64,000 bases of DNA from Agrococcus casei LMG 22410 (GTDB lineage Bacteria > Actinomycetota > Actinomycetes > Actinomycetales > Microbacteriaceae): contig NZ_FUHU01000035.1 in the NCBI RefSeq assembly GCF_900163565.1, forward strand, positions 1-64,000, given 5' to 3'. The position numbers and the translations under genes were made by a program. Below, in pieces: positions 52,957-61,281 of the stretch. The notes beneath the pieces were generated by a model that was given only the letters and a program-made list of their open reading frames with translations, was not told the DNA's origin and searched no databases. Each line of letters starts with the position of its first letter. The first letter of the stretch is position 1.

Positions 52957-54342
52957 ATGTCGATGGAAGCCACGGCAGTGAGCGCCGCAGAGCTCGCACA
53001 GCAGCCCGCATGGCAGCGCATGAAGTCGGCAATCGCCGAGCTGCAGCCCATGCAGAACAAGAAGGGCGAGGTCGAGAACACCGCCGACCACGCACGCGCC
53101 GCAGAGCTGATCGGCGAAATCGTTGCGACCATCCGCGAGCTTGCTCCGCTGTTCCCGCACAACGCCGAGTACATGGACCAGGTCGCGCTCGACTTCGAGC
53201 GCTGGGTCGAGGCAGGCGTCGGCACCGAGCCCGACTTCCTCGACTCGCTCGTGCTCTTCCAGCCGCAGCAGCACCGCATCGACGGACTCACGCACCTCGT
53301 GATCTTTCCGATGCTCACGCAGAACGGATCGCGCGAGCGCAAGGTCGAGGCAGTGCTCGTTGAGGCCATCTGGCCTGAGTTCATCGACGCGCTCGAGCAG
53401 GGCGACTACTCGAACAAGCTCTTCGTGCCGCTGCGATTCCTCGACTTCACCGCTGGCTACGACACCAACTCGGCAGTGCTGTTCCCCGAGACCGTCGCCA
53501 TTCGCGAGGTGCCTTCGTTCACGTGGGGCGCGATCTTCCAGGACCGCGAGGCCGCCCGCTACCGCCGCGTCGTCAAGGCCGCGACCGAGATCACGAAGCT
53601 CGAACTGCCCCCACTGGCTGCCGAGATGCTCGAAGACCAGCACCTCACAGAAGAGACCTTCGTGATGTGGGACCTCATTCACGACCGCACGCACATGCGC
53701 GGCGACCTGCCGTTCGATCCGTTCATGATCAAGCAGCGCATGCCGTTCTTCCTCTACTCGCTCGAAGAGCTGCGCTGCGACCTGACCGCATTCCGCGAAT
53801 CAGTCAAGATCATGCGCGAGCTCGAGAAGAAGGAAGGCCGCGACGAGGCTGACGAGAAGCAGCTGAAGATGGCGCAGGCCACGCAGTACGCGATCATCTT
53901 CGACCGCATCTTCCGCTTCACCGTCACCGGCGGCCGCGTGCGCAACTACGACGGACTCGGCGGCCAGCTGCTGTTCGCGTGGATGCACCAGAAGCGCGTG
54001 CTGCACTGGACCAACAACGCCCTCTCGTTCGACTGGGAAGACGTGCCCGACGTCGTCAACCAGCTCGGCGAGGCGATCGAACTGCTCTACTGGAAGTCGA
54101 TCGACCGCTCGAAGCGCGCCCACTGGGTCGCCGCCTACGAGCTCGTGTCGAGCGTCGTTGAGCCGCACCCCGCATCCGTCTGGAAGACCGGAAACCTGCC
54201 GTTCGAGGGTGCTCCGCGCGAGATGACCGACCTGGTGATGGACGACGAGTTCCCGCTGTCGATGTTCTACGAGGCGTTCGAGAAGAAGATTCGCGACGTC
54301 ATCGAGTCGACGAAGGGCATCACGGGCGCTTCCGAAGCCTGA
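52957..54342 (+). CDS. DUF6421-like family protein
   Basis: This 461-residue soluble protein resembles the actinobacterial DUF6421 family by length and general sequence. ATG 52957 has AGAAGAGG upstream. Notable stretches are PLFPHNAEYMDQVALDFERW, PQQHRIDGLTHLVIFPMLTQ, VPSFTWGAIFQDREAARYRR and DLIHDRTHMRGDLPFDPFM. The His/Asp-rich segment HDRTHMRGD could bind metal (inference). No signal peptide or membrane helix is seen. It is monocistronic, following xthA after 172 bp. Biological role unknown. Confidence 0.7.
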   Translation: MSMEATAVSAAELAQQPAWQRMKSAIAELQPMQNKKGEVENTADHARAAELIGEIVATIRELAPLFPHNAEYMDQVALDFERWVEAGVGTEPDFLDSLVLFQPQQHRIDGLTHLVIFPMLTQNGSRERKVEAVLVEAIWPEFIDALEQGDYSNKLFVPLRFLDFTAGYDTNSAVLFPETVAIREVPSFTWGAIFQDREAARYRRVVKAATEITKLELPPLAAEMLEDQHLTEETFVMWDLIHDRTHMRGDLPFDPFMIKQRMPFFLYSLEELRCDLTAFRESVKIMRELEKKEGRDEADEKQLKMAQATQYAIIFDRIFRFTVTGGRVRNYDGLGGQLLFAWMHQKRVLHWTNNALSFDWEDVPDVVNQLGEAIELLYWKSIDRSKRAHWVAAYELVSSVVEPHPASVWKTGNLPFEGAPREMTDLVMDDEFPLSMFYEAFEKKIRDVIESTKGITGASEA

Positions 54343-54345
54343 GTT

Positions 54346-54394
54346 GTTGCGAAAACGCACCGGTTTGACTGTCAAACCGGTGCGTTTTTCGCAG
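54346..54394. repeat. dispersed palindrome, class A copy 4 (one-base bulge)
   Basis: Core GTTTGACTGTCAAAC with 24-nt arms. The left arm has AAAA, the right TTTTT, leaving one bulge, and the outermost AAC is AGC on the right. It separates the stop codons of two convergent genes by a few bases on each side. Confidence 0.8.
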
Positions 54395-54396
54395 CT

Positions 54397-55572
54397 TCAG
54401 GCGAGCCAGAGCAGAGCGCGGGCAGCCTCATCAGGCACGCCGAGGTCGAAGCCGGTGAGCCTGCGAAACTGCGCGAGCCGATTCACCACCGTGTTGCGGT
54501 GCACGAACGTGCGCTCGGCAGTCACCTTCACGGATCCCGTTGCGCAGAACGCGCGGGCCGTGGCGATGAGCCGCGTGGCTTCACCCTCGTCAAGCTCGGC
54601 GAACGCCGACATCACAGGGTTGCCGATGCCCGGAAGCTCTGCCTCCAGAAGGCGGCGCGCGATGGCGAGCTCGGCATCCGCGATCGTGATGAGACCTCCT
54701 GCACCGCCTGCCGGCGCGACCTCGTCTGCCAATCGCGCCAGACGCCGAGCCCGAATCGCCGCATCGGGAACAGCGGCTAGACCGTGCACTCGGCGTACGA
54801 CGCTGCCGCGCAGGCTCTCATCGCGCAGGCCCGGATCCCGTAGGCCCGGATCGAACGAAGCGTCGTCACCGTCGAGTCGAAGCAGCACGAGCCCTTCGTC
54901 GACCTGCCACTCGACCACGGCGTCGTCGACGCCCACACGCAGCTCATCGACGTCGATCACGCACATCACGGCGAACAGCCCGTCAACGGGCATGCCCAAC
55001 GCAGGGGCCACCTCTGCCGCCAGCTCATCTGCTGCCGCGTCGGTGCTGAGCAGCCTGGCGAATGCTCGACGACTCTCGGTGCGCGAATCGCGACCCAGCG
55101 CATCGATTTCTCTGAGGTACGCGATCTGGACATCTCCTATGTAGGTCTCGACGACGGTCAGCACCTCCTCGGCGTGAGCGACCAGGAGATCGGCTGGCGC
55201 GTCGCCCTGCGCACGCACGAGTCCGCCCCAGATCACCCGAAAGTCAAGACGAACGGCTTCCAGCAGAGCCTCACGCTCGACGCCCTGTTGCGCCCGGCGA
55301 CGCCCGAGTCGCTCGGGCAGACCGCGAAGCCGCTCGGGAACTTCGGCGCCTGCAATCTGCAGAATGAGCATTTCGAGCGTCGTGTCGGCGTTCGACCAAA
55401 GGTCTTCGCTGCCCACGTCGATGTTCGAGTAGTAGCCCTGTTCGTCGAGCAGTTCCAAGAAGTGGTCAACGAGGGATGCGCGTTGCTCCGAAAGTCGTTC
55501 GAGGAGATCACCCCAGGCGGCCTCAGAGTCGGTTTGGGTCACGAAGGCCACCTCGCAATCATGCACTTGCAC
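54397..55572 (-). CDS. PucR/CdaR-type transcriptional regulator
   Basis: The 391-residue protein has a C-terminal PucR helix-turn-helix of about 55 residues (ATARAFCATGSVKVTAERTF, VHRNTVVNRLAQFRRLTGFD). The N-terminal half (LVDHFLELLDEQGYYSNIDV...) is helical and the middle a GGDEF-like sensory region without catalytic motif. PucR-family members activate purine/allantoin or other nitrogen-compound catabolism. It is divergent from a TPP enzyme and amidohydrolase operon, which it probably controls. A short repeat FDPGLRDPGLRDESLR occurs mid-protein (DPGLR twice). Confidence 0.85.
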   Translation of the reverse strand: MQVHDCEVAFVTQTDSEAAWGDLLERLSEQRASLVDHFLELLDEQGYYSNIDVGSEDLWSNADTTLEMLILQIAGAEVPERLRGLPERLGRRRAQQGVEREALLEAVRLDFRVIWGGLVRAQGDAPADLLVAHAEEVLTVVETYIGDVQIAYLREIDALGRDSRTESRRAFARLLSTDAAADELAAEVAPALGMPVDGLFAVMCVIDVDELRVGVDDAVVEWQVDEGLVLLRLDGDDASFDPGLRDPGLRDESLRGSVVRRVHGLAAVPDAAIRARRLARLADEVAPAGGAGGLITIADAELAIARRLLEAELPGIGNPVMSAFAELDEGEATRLIATARAFCATGSVKVTAERTFVHRNTVVNRLAQFRRLTGFDLGVPDEAARALLWLA

Positions 55573-55851
55573 CGTCGAAGCAAGCTTACGACGTGAGTTT
55601 GCGCCACACGAGCGGCCTCAGATTGGGCAAACAACCAGTGCAGTGTGTCAATTCATGTGCGGATGCCGATTGCCCGGCTGCGACCGCGCGGGGGTTAATG
55701 GTGAGAGCAGATCTGCGGCCGTGTCACAGGTGCGTGGCAGACTCGTAATGGATGGCGAGAAGCGCTTGACGACAACGAAGTCCGACCCCGAGCAAGCACT
55801 CGCCACGCGGCGAAACCCATCGCAGACCTGACCGAATCGAGAGGAGCCCCC
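55573..55851. promoter_or_regulatory. divergent control region of the PucR/TPP-enzyme cluster
   Basis: This 279-bp region separates the two divergent starts. No coding frame is supported. ATTGGGCAAAC (near 55624) and GATTGCCCGG (near 55668) contain opposed GGCA/TGCC halves that could be an operator. TTGACG near 55768 is a possible -35 box. The ribosome site GAGAGGAG precedes the ATG at 55852. Confidence 0.35.
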
Positions 55852-57507
55852 ATGACGGCCACCGAGACCACGCGCACCAGCGCCGGCCACATGATCGTCC
55901 GGCAGCTCGAGCGCGAAGGCGTGCAACGTGTCTACGGCGTGCCCGGCGAGTCCTATCTCGACGTGCTCGACGGCCTGCACGACTCGCCAATCAAGACGAT
56001 CGTCACCCGCCACGAAGGCGGCGCAGGCTTCATGGCGCTGGCCGAAGGCCGTCTCACCGGCAACGCAGGTGTTGCCATGGTCACGCGCGGCCCCGGTGCC
56101 GCAAACGCCTACATCGCGGTGCACACCGCCTGGCAGGACGCGACTCCGCTCGTGCTGCTGGTGGGTCTGATCCCCGTCGCCGACCGCGGTCGCGAAGCGT
56201 TTCAGGAGTTCGACATCACCGGCTGGTTCGGCAGCACCGCCAAGTGGGTCACGACGCTCGACGACCCTTCGAACGCCGCCGGCGTCATCGCGAAGGCCAT
56301 GCACATCGCTCGCTCCGGCCGCCCCGGCCCCGTCATCGTGGGCCTGCCAGAAGACCTGATTCGCGAGGCTGCAGATCCCGAGACGATCGCACCCACGCCC
56401 GACCGCGCATCCGCGGGCTCGGCCGCTGACCTCGCCGACCTCGAGCAGCGCCTCGCCGAGGCAGAGCACCCCCTCGTCATTGTCGGCGGCGACGGATGGC
56501 ACGGTCCAGCAGGTGCGCAGGTGTCGGCCTGGGCAGCGGCTCGAGGGGTTCCTGTGGCAGCCGACTGGCGCGCCCACGACGCCGTGCCCCACGACCACGA
56601 GGGCGAAGGCTTCGTCGGCATCCTCGGCTACAACCACCCGGCCTACCTCGGCCGCCTCTTCGACGAGGCCGACCTGCACGTGTTCATCGGGGTGCCGCGC
56701 CTCGACGTGCTGAGCGACGGCTACACGATCGGCCAGCAGACGCCCGCGATCGTCGTCACCCCCGGCGAGCCCTTCGGCCACGCGGGCAGGCTCGACACGC
56801 ACATTCCCGCCGACATCGTGACGTTCGCCGCTGCAGTCTCGGCAGCTGTTCCGGGTGTTCAGCCGACGGATGCGCGGGTGCAGCGAGTGCGCGAGGCACG
56901 TGCAGCGTTCTGCGAGTACCGGCACTGTGCGCCAGGCAATCCGGCAACTGGTGTCGACGTCAACTCGGTGATGATCACGCTGCGTGAGCGCCTCGATGAC
57001 GACGCCGTGCTCACGTTCGGCGCAGGCAACCACACGCTGTGGCCCATGCGCTACCTCTCGCACAACTCCCCCAACTCGCTCGTCGCGCCCCGCAACGGCG
57101 CTATGGGCGTGGGCGTGCCCGCCGCTGTCGCGGCAGCACTCGTGTTTCCAGGACGCCAGGTGGTCTCGATTGCCGGCGACGGCTGCTTCATGATGAACGG
57201 CCAGGAGATCGCCACTGCCATCGCCTACGGGGCCGAACCAATCACCATCGTCATCGACAACGGCATCTTCGCGACCATCGTCGAGCACCAAGAACACTGG
57301 TATCCGGGCCGCCGCTCTGGCACCGACCTCGTCAACCCCGACTTTGCATCGTTCTGCCGCTCGTTCGGCGGCTTCGGCGAGCGCGTCGAGTCCACCGACG
57401 AATTCGAAGGCGCCCTCGGCCGCGCGATCGAAAGCGGGCTCCCGGCCGTTCTGCACGTCGTGCAAGATCCGGCCGTACGCTCACCGAAGGAAGACGGCAA
57501 TGACTGA
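55852..57507 (+). CDS. thiamine pyrophosphate-dependent enzyme (acetolactate synthase-like)
   Basis: This 551-residue TPP enzyme of the POX/AHAS fold has an N-terminal Pyr domain with catalytic Glu55 in VTRHEGGAGFMALA. The middle domain includes PLVIVGGDGWHGPAGAQVSA. The C-terminal PP domain carries the Mg-TPP motif SIAGDGCFMMNGQEIATAIA ending in IVIDNG. It probably decarboxylates or carboligates a 2-oxo acid. It overlaps an M20 amidohydrolase gene by 8 bases and is controlled from the PucR divergent region. It is not the housekeeping IlvB, because no IlvN or IlvC lies beside it. Substrate unknown. Confidence 0.88.
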   Translation: MTATETTRTSAGHMIVRQLEREGVQRVYGVPGESYLDVLDGLHDSPIKTIVTRHEGGAGFMALAEGRLTGNAGVAMVTRGPGAANAYIAVHTAWQDATPLVLLVGLIPVADRGREAFQEFDITGWFGSTAKWVTTLDDPSNAAGVIAKAMHIARSGRPGPVIVGLPEDLIREAADPETIAPTPDRASAGSAADLADLEQRLAEAEHPLVIVGGDGWHGPAGAQVSAWAAARGVPVAADWRAHDAVPHDHEGEGFVGILGYNHPAYLGRLFDEADLHVFIGVPRLDVLSDGYTIGQQTPAIVVTPGEPFGHAGRLDTHIPADIVTFAAAVSAAVPGVQPTDARVQRVREARAAFCEYRHCAPGNPATGVDVNSVMITLRERLDDDAVLTFGAGNHTLWPMRYLSHNSPNSLVAPRNGAMGVGVPAAVAAALVFPGRQVVSIAGDGCFMMNGQEIATAIAYGAEPITIVIDNGIFATIVEHQEHWYPGRRSGTDLVNPDFASFCRSFGGFGERVESTDEFEGALGRAIESGLPAVLHVVQDPAVRSPKEDGND

Positions 57508-58732
57508 GATCACTGAGGCAGACGGCCGCTTTCTGGCCGACTTCGAGACCATGAGCGCGTTCGGCGCCACCGAGCGCGGCGGCGTCGACCGACAGGCAGG
57601 CAGCGCGCCCGATGTCGAGCAGCGTCGCTGGATGCAGCAGCTGCTCGAAAGCCACGGCCTTCGCGTCGAGTACGACCAGATCGGCAACCAGTTCGGGCTG
57701 CTCGAGACGGTGCCCGGTGCGCCGTTCGTGCTGGTCGGCTCGCACATGGACTCACAGCCGACCGCCGGCCGGTTCGACGGCGCCTACGGCGTGCTCGCAG
57801 CAGCCCATGCCGTGTTTCGCCTTCGCGAACAACTGGCCGACGCCAAGCTCAATCTGGCGGTCGTCAACTGGTTCAACGAAGAGGGCTCGCGATTCGTGCC
57901 CTCGATGATGGGCTCGTCGGTCTACACCGGTGTGCTGCCGCTGCAGACCGCGCTCGACACCCGCGACCCCGCCGGCGTGACCGTGCGCGAGGTGCTCGCC
58001 GACGCCGACATGCTCGGCGAGAGCACGGGCCCCAAGGCTGCGGCCTGCGCCGAGATCCACATCGAGCAGGGTCGTCTCATGGAAAGTGCCGGCACACAGA
58101 TCGGCCTCGTCTCGGCCAGCTGGGCTGCCAGCAAGTACGCCGTCACCGTGACAGGCGAGCAGGCGCACTCCGGTGCCACAGTCATGGCTGACCGGCGCGA
58201 CGCGCTGCTCGGCGCATCCATGCTCGTCGTCTACGCACGAGAGCTGGCGAGCCGCTTCGACGGCGTGCTGCACACCGCAGTCGGCAAGCTCGATGTCTAC
58301 CCGAACTCCCCCGTCATCGTGCCTTCCGAGGTCAAGCTGCTGCTCGATCTGCGCTGCAGCGACGAAGCCGTGCTGGCCCAGGCCAACGAGCTGCTGCGGG
58401 CGAAGATCGACGAGATCTCGGCGGACGCCCGGGTCGAGATCACGAGTGAACTCTCGCACGAGTGGGGCATCAACCCCTACCAGCCTGAGGGTGTCGAACT
58501 GGCGCGCGCTGCTGCGACAGACCTCGGTCTCTCCAACGACGAAATCCTCACCGTTGCCGGCCACGACTCGATCAACATGAAAGAGATCGTGCCAACCGTG
58601 ATGCTCTTCGTGCCAAGTGTCGAAGGCATATCGCACAACGAAGGCGAGTTCACCAGCGAGGCAGATATGCTCGCCGGACTCGCAACACTGACTGAGGTCG
58701 TGCGCCGACTTGCGCACGGCTCACTGAGCTAG
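57500..58732 (+). CDS. M20-family Zn-dependent amidohydrolase (allantoate/N-carbamoyl-amino-acid type)
   Basis: This 410-residue hydrolase is of the AllC/HyuC/beta-ureidopropionase class. Metal ligands: LVGSHMDSQPTAGRFDGAYG (His82, Asp93), WFNEEGSRF (Glu127/128), CAEIHIEQG and the C-terminal ISHNEGE. The dimerisation domain includes QAHSGATVMADRRDALLGAS. ATG 57500 has GAAGGAAG upstream. It likely opens a carbamoyl or amidino amide (N-carbamoyl-amino acid, ureidopropionate or allantoate). In the operon with the TPP enzyme it fits a nitrogen-compound degradation route (inference). Confidence 0.9.
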   Translation: MTEITEADGRFLADFETMSAFGATERGGVDRQAGSAPDVEQRRWMQQLLESHGLRVEYDQIGNQFGLLETVPGAPFVLVGSHMDSQPTAGRFDGAYGVLAAAHAVFRLREQLADAKLNLAVVNWFNEEGSRFVPSMMGSSVYTGVLPLQTALDTRDPAGVTVREVLADADMLGESTGPKAAACAEIHIEQGRLMESAGTQIGLVSASWAASKYAVTVTGEQAHSGATVMADRRDALLGASMLVVYARELASRFDGVLHTAVGKLDVYPNSPVIVPSEVKLLLDLRCSDEAVLAQANELLRAKIDEISADARVEITSELSHEWGINPYQPEGVELARAAATDLGLSNDEILTVAGHDSINMKEIVPTVMLFVPSVEGISHNEGEFTSEADMLAGLATLTEVVRRLAHGSLS

Positions 58733-58763
58733 GGCGCCCCGGGCAGCCGCGTCCTGCAAAAAG

Positions 58764-58800
58764 AGACGGCCCCGCTGGGATCCTCCGGTGGGGCCGTCTT
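58764..58800. terminator. intrinsic terminator after the amidohydrolase gene
   Basis: AGACGGCCCC (58764-58773) pairs with GGGGCCGTCT (58790-58799) in a strong stem with a 16-nt loop. An A-run before the stem gives a T-run on the minus strand, so it can also stop the convergent MHS transporter transcript. Confidence 0.75.
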
Positions 58801-58930
58801 CATATCTGCGTGCCTAGTGCTGACCTCAGGCCGACTGCTGGCTTGTCTGTGTGCTGCGGGTTCTTCTGCGCTCTGCAGCCGCGCATCCGCTTGTTCTTGC
58901 GCGCTCGCAGGCACCGCGCATCCGCCTGTT

Positions 58931-59008
58931 CCAAAATGCTGGGATTCCGATGTTTCGTGCCCAGATGCTGGTGCTGGACCAGCATCTGGGCACCTGCCAG
59001 CATTTCGG
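58931..59008. terminator. nested hairpin after the MHS transporter gene
   Basis: Outer CCAAAATGCTGG (58931-58942) and CCAGCATTTCGG (58997-59008, one mismatch) enclose a perfect 16-bp inner stem, GTGCCCAGATGCTGGT (58957-58972) with 58978-58993, loop 5 nt. It lies 16 bp past the minus-strand stop at 59024. The rest of 58801-59023 holds no supported gene. Confidence 0.7.
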
Positions 59009-59023
59009 CACGCGCGCCCCGGG

Positions 59024-60355
59024 TCAGTGCTTGAAGCCCGGAATCGCCACGCTCGCCTTGGGCGCCAGGATGCCGCCGACGACGGTCACTGCCGAGAGGA
59101 TGAACAGAATCGCAGCTGCCGGCCACCACTGGTTGCCAGCCGCGGCCACCCATGCGGTTGCCGCGAGCGGAACGAAGCCGGCGATCATGCCCGCGATGTT
59201 CTGCGCCCACGCGACACCCGAGTAGCGGGTCTTGGCGGGGAAGAGGCCGGTCATGACGGTTCCGGATGCGGCGTACGGCACCGAGACGCCGGCCACGGCC
59301 AGGGTCATGCCGAGGATGACGAGGATCGGCACCCCCGAGATGATCAGCAGGAAGGCCGGGATCGACGCGATGACCGACAGGATGCCGCCGTAGATGACGA
59401 CGCGGCTCGCACCGATCTTGACGCCGAGTCGTCCGCCGAAGTAGAGCACGGGGATCTCGACGGCAGCGGCGACGAATGTGCCGATGAGCATCAGGTCTTG
59501 CGAGTAGCCGAGGATGTTGACGCCGTACCAGACCACGAATGAGGTCACGAGGTAGAAGCCCGCGACGCCGACGACTGCGACGAGCACGCCGATGATGATC
59601 TGCAGCCAGTTGTTCTTGAAGATCGCGATGAAGGGCGCCTTCTCGACCTCGCCCTCTTCTTTGAGCGCCTCGAAGACGGGCGACTCCTCGAGCTTCGAGC
59701 GCAGCCAGGCGCCGACCAGCACGAGCGGGATCGCGAAGAGGAACGGGATGCGCCAGCCCCACGCGTCGAAGCTGTCTTGTGTGAGCATCACACCCATGAT
59801 GAAGAAGAAGCCCGACGACATGATTGTGCCGATGGGCGAGCCGATCTGCGGGATTGCGGCGTACAGCGCGCGGCGCTTGAGGGGCGCGTTCTCGACGACG
59901 ATCGTCATCGCGCCCGACCACTCGCCGCCGACGAAGAGCCCCTGCAGGATGCGCAGGAGGATCAGGAGGATGGGCGCCGCGACGCCGATTGCGGCGTAGG
60001 TGGGGAGCATGCCGATGAGCGCCGTGACGATGCCGATGCCGATCACCGTGATGAGCAGCACGTTCTTGCGGCCGACTCTGTCGCCGATCGCGCCGAAGAT
60101 CGCGCCGCCGACGGGGCGTGCCACGAGGCCGACGCCGAACGTGGCGAATGCAGCCATGGCACTGTCTGTGGCGCTGTCAGTCGCGAAGTACTGCACGTTG
60201 AAGACCAGCGCGGCCGCCGCCGAGAAGAGGAAGAAGTCGTACCACTCGATCGCATTGCCGACGAGTGCGCCGAGGGCCACTTTGTTGGCTTCTTTGGTCG
60301 TGATCTGGCTCGTGACTCTGTGCTCAGAGTTGGCGAGCTTGTCGGATTCTTCCAT
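59024..60355 (-). CDS. MHS-type MFS transporter (metabolite:H+ symporter)
   Basis: This 443-residue 12-helix major facilitator belongs to the ProP/ShiA/KgtP branch. The MHS opening is VGNAIEWYDFFLFSAAAALV. The MFS loop motif is GAIGDRVGRKNVLL, and LLRILQGLFVGGEWSGAMTI is the family signature with its Glu. ATG 60355 with GGAG upstream is preferred over an earlier in-frame start. It faces the amidohydrolase gene convergently and may supply its substrate, a carboxylate, betaine or ureide. Regulation not visible. Confidence 0.9.
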   Translation of the reverse strand: MEESDKLANSEHRVTSQITTKEANKVALGALVGNAIEWYDFFLFSAAAALVFNVQYFATDSATDSAMAAFATFGVGLVARPVGGAIFGAIGDRVGRKNVLLITVIGIGIVTALIGMLPTYAAIGVAAPILLILLRILQGLFVGGEWSGAMTIVVENAPLKRRALYAAIPQIGSPIGTIMSSGFFFIMGVMLTQDSFDAWGWRIPFLFAIPLVLVGAWLRSKLEESPVFEALKEEGEVEKAPFIAIFKNNWLQIIIGVLVAVVGVAGFYLVTSFVVWYGVNILGYSQDLMLIGTFVAAAVEIPVLYFGGRLGVKIGASRVVIYGGILSVIASIPAFLLIISGVPILVILGMTLAVAGVSVPYAASGTVMTGLFPAKTRYSGVAWAQNIAGMIAGFVPLAATAWVAAAGNQWWPAAAILFILSAVTVVGGILAPKASVAIPGFKH

Positions 60356-60543
60356 CAGTTCTCCAAACATCGGGCCCGGCGTTGGACTCTTGCACCACTG
60401 GCAGTGAGTATTGCAGGTCTGCTCTCTTCAGTCATTGAGCAATCACACGCAAACGCCGCCCTGTTGTTGTGCACCTGCATAAGCGCGCGTCGGGAATGCA
60501 ATGCGCGCATCCGTGTTTCCTTCAAAGACGAAAGGAACCCGCC

Positions 60544-61179
60544 ATGACCAAGATCACCGTGCTGGGAGCAACCGGCTTTGCAGGCAGCAGCATCGCGAAG
60601 GAGGCCGCCAGCCGCGGCCACGAAGTGACCGTCGTGTCACGATCGGCTGCCGACTTGGCAGGCACGCGAGCTGTGCAGGGGTCGGTGCTCGACTCGGCCG
60701 TGCTCGCTGACGCGCTGGACGGCGCCGAAGTCGTCGTCGGATCGCTGTCACCCCGCGGCGACATGGCTGGCCAGGTGCGCGGGGCGTACGCGAAGGTCGC
60801 CGAGCAGCTGGCGGGCGCGGATGCGCGGCTCATCATCGTGGGCGGGTTCGGCTCGATGCTCGCTGAAGACGGCAGCCGCATCGCTGATGGCCCCGGCTTT
60901 CCGGATGCGTTCAAGGCCGAGGCGCAGGAGCTGTTCTCGGTGCTCGAAGCGCTTCGTGCCGGTGAAGGCGTGCGCTGGACGTACGTGAGCCCGGCAGCCG
61001 ACTTCGGCTCGTACATTCCCGACCAGACGCGCCGCGGCGAGTACCGCAAGGGCGGCGACGTGCCGTTCTTCGACGCTGACGGCAAGTCGGCGATCTCGGG
61101 TGCTGACTTCGCGATCGGAGTCGTCGACGAGATCGAGGCAGCCGCGCACGTCGGCGAGCACATCTCGTTCGCATACTGA
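60544..61179 (+). CDS. NAD(P)-binding Rossmann-fold protein (atypical SDR)
   Basis: This 211-residue protein starts MTKITVLGATGFAGSSIAKE, with the GxxGxxG dinucleotide motif at residues 8-14 and Arg/Ser after the second strand (VVSRSA), favouring NADPH. LIIVGGFGSMLAEDG and VRWTYVSPAADFGSYIP follow. The Tyr-x-x-x-Lys catalytic pair of classical SDRs is missing, so it belongs to the atypical NAD(P)H-binding (NmrA/YwnB-like) group. AAAGGAACC precedes the ATG. Role unknown. Confidence 0.88.
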   Translation: MTKITVLGATGFAGSSIAKEAASRGHEVTVVSRSAADLAGTRAVQGSVLDSAVLADALDGAEVVVGSLSPRGDMAGQVRGAYAKVAEQLAGADARLIIVGGFGSMLAEDGSRIADGPGFPDAFKAEAQELFSVLEALRAGEGVRWTYVSPAADFGSYIPDQTRRGEYRKGGDVPFFDADGKSAISGADFAIGVVDEIEAAAHVGEHISFAY

Positions 61180-61195
61180 CTCACGGCCCTCTGCC

Positions 61196-61268
61196 GCCAC
61201 AACTCACGCCTGAGAGGCACCCCAAGCGCCATGTGTCGCTGGCACCTCTGAGCGCCGTGAGCTGTGGC
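61196..61268. terminator. long-armed hairpin between convergent genes
   Basis: GCCACAACTCACG (61196-61208) pairs with CGTGAGCTGTGGC (61256-61268) with one mismatch. An inner AGAGG/CCTCT pair is present. It lies between the NAD(P)-binding gene and the convergent PEBP gene. Confidence 0.6.
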
Positions 61269-61281
61269 GAGCGGGGGTGGC

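Noticed and set aside
37621-54394. Short frames starting MTVKPVR or MLRKTHRFD at several loci, suggesting a repeated small protein
   Set aside because: They are translations of the two strands of the dispersed palindromes. There is no ribosome site, and they run into antisense of neighbouring genes.
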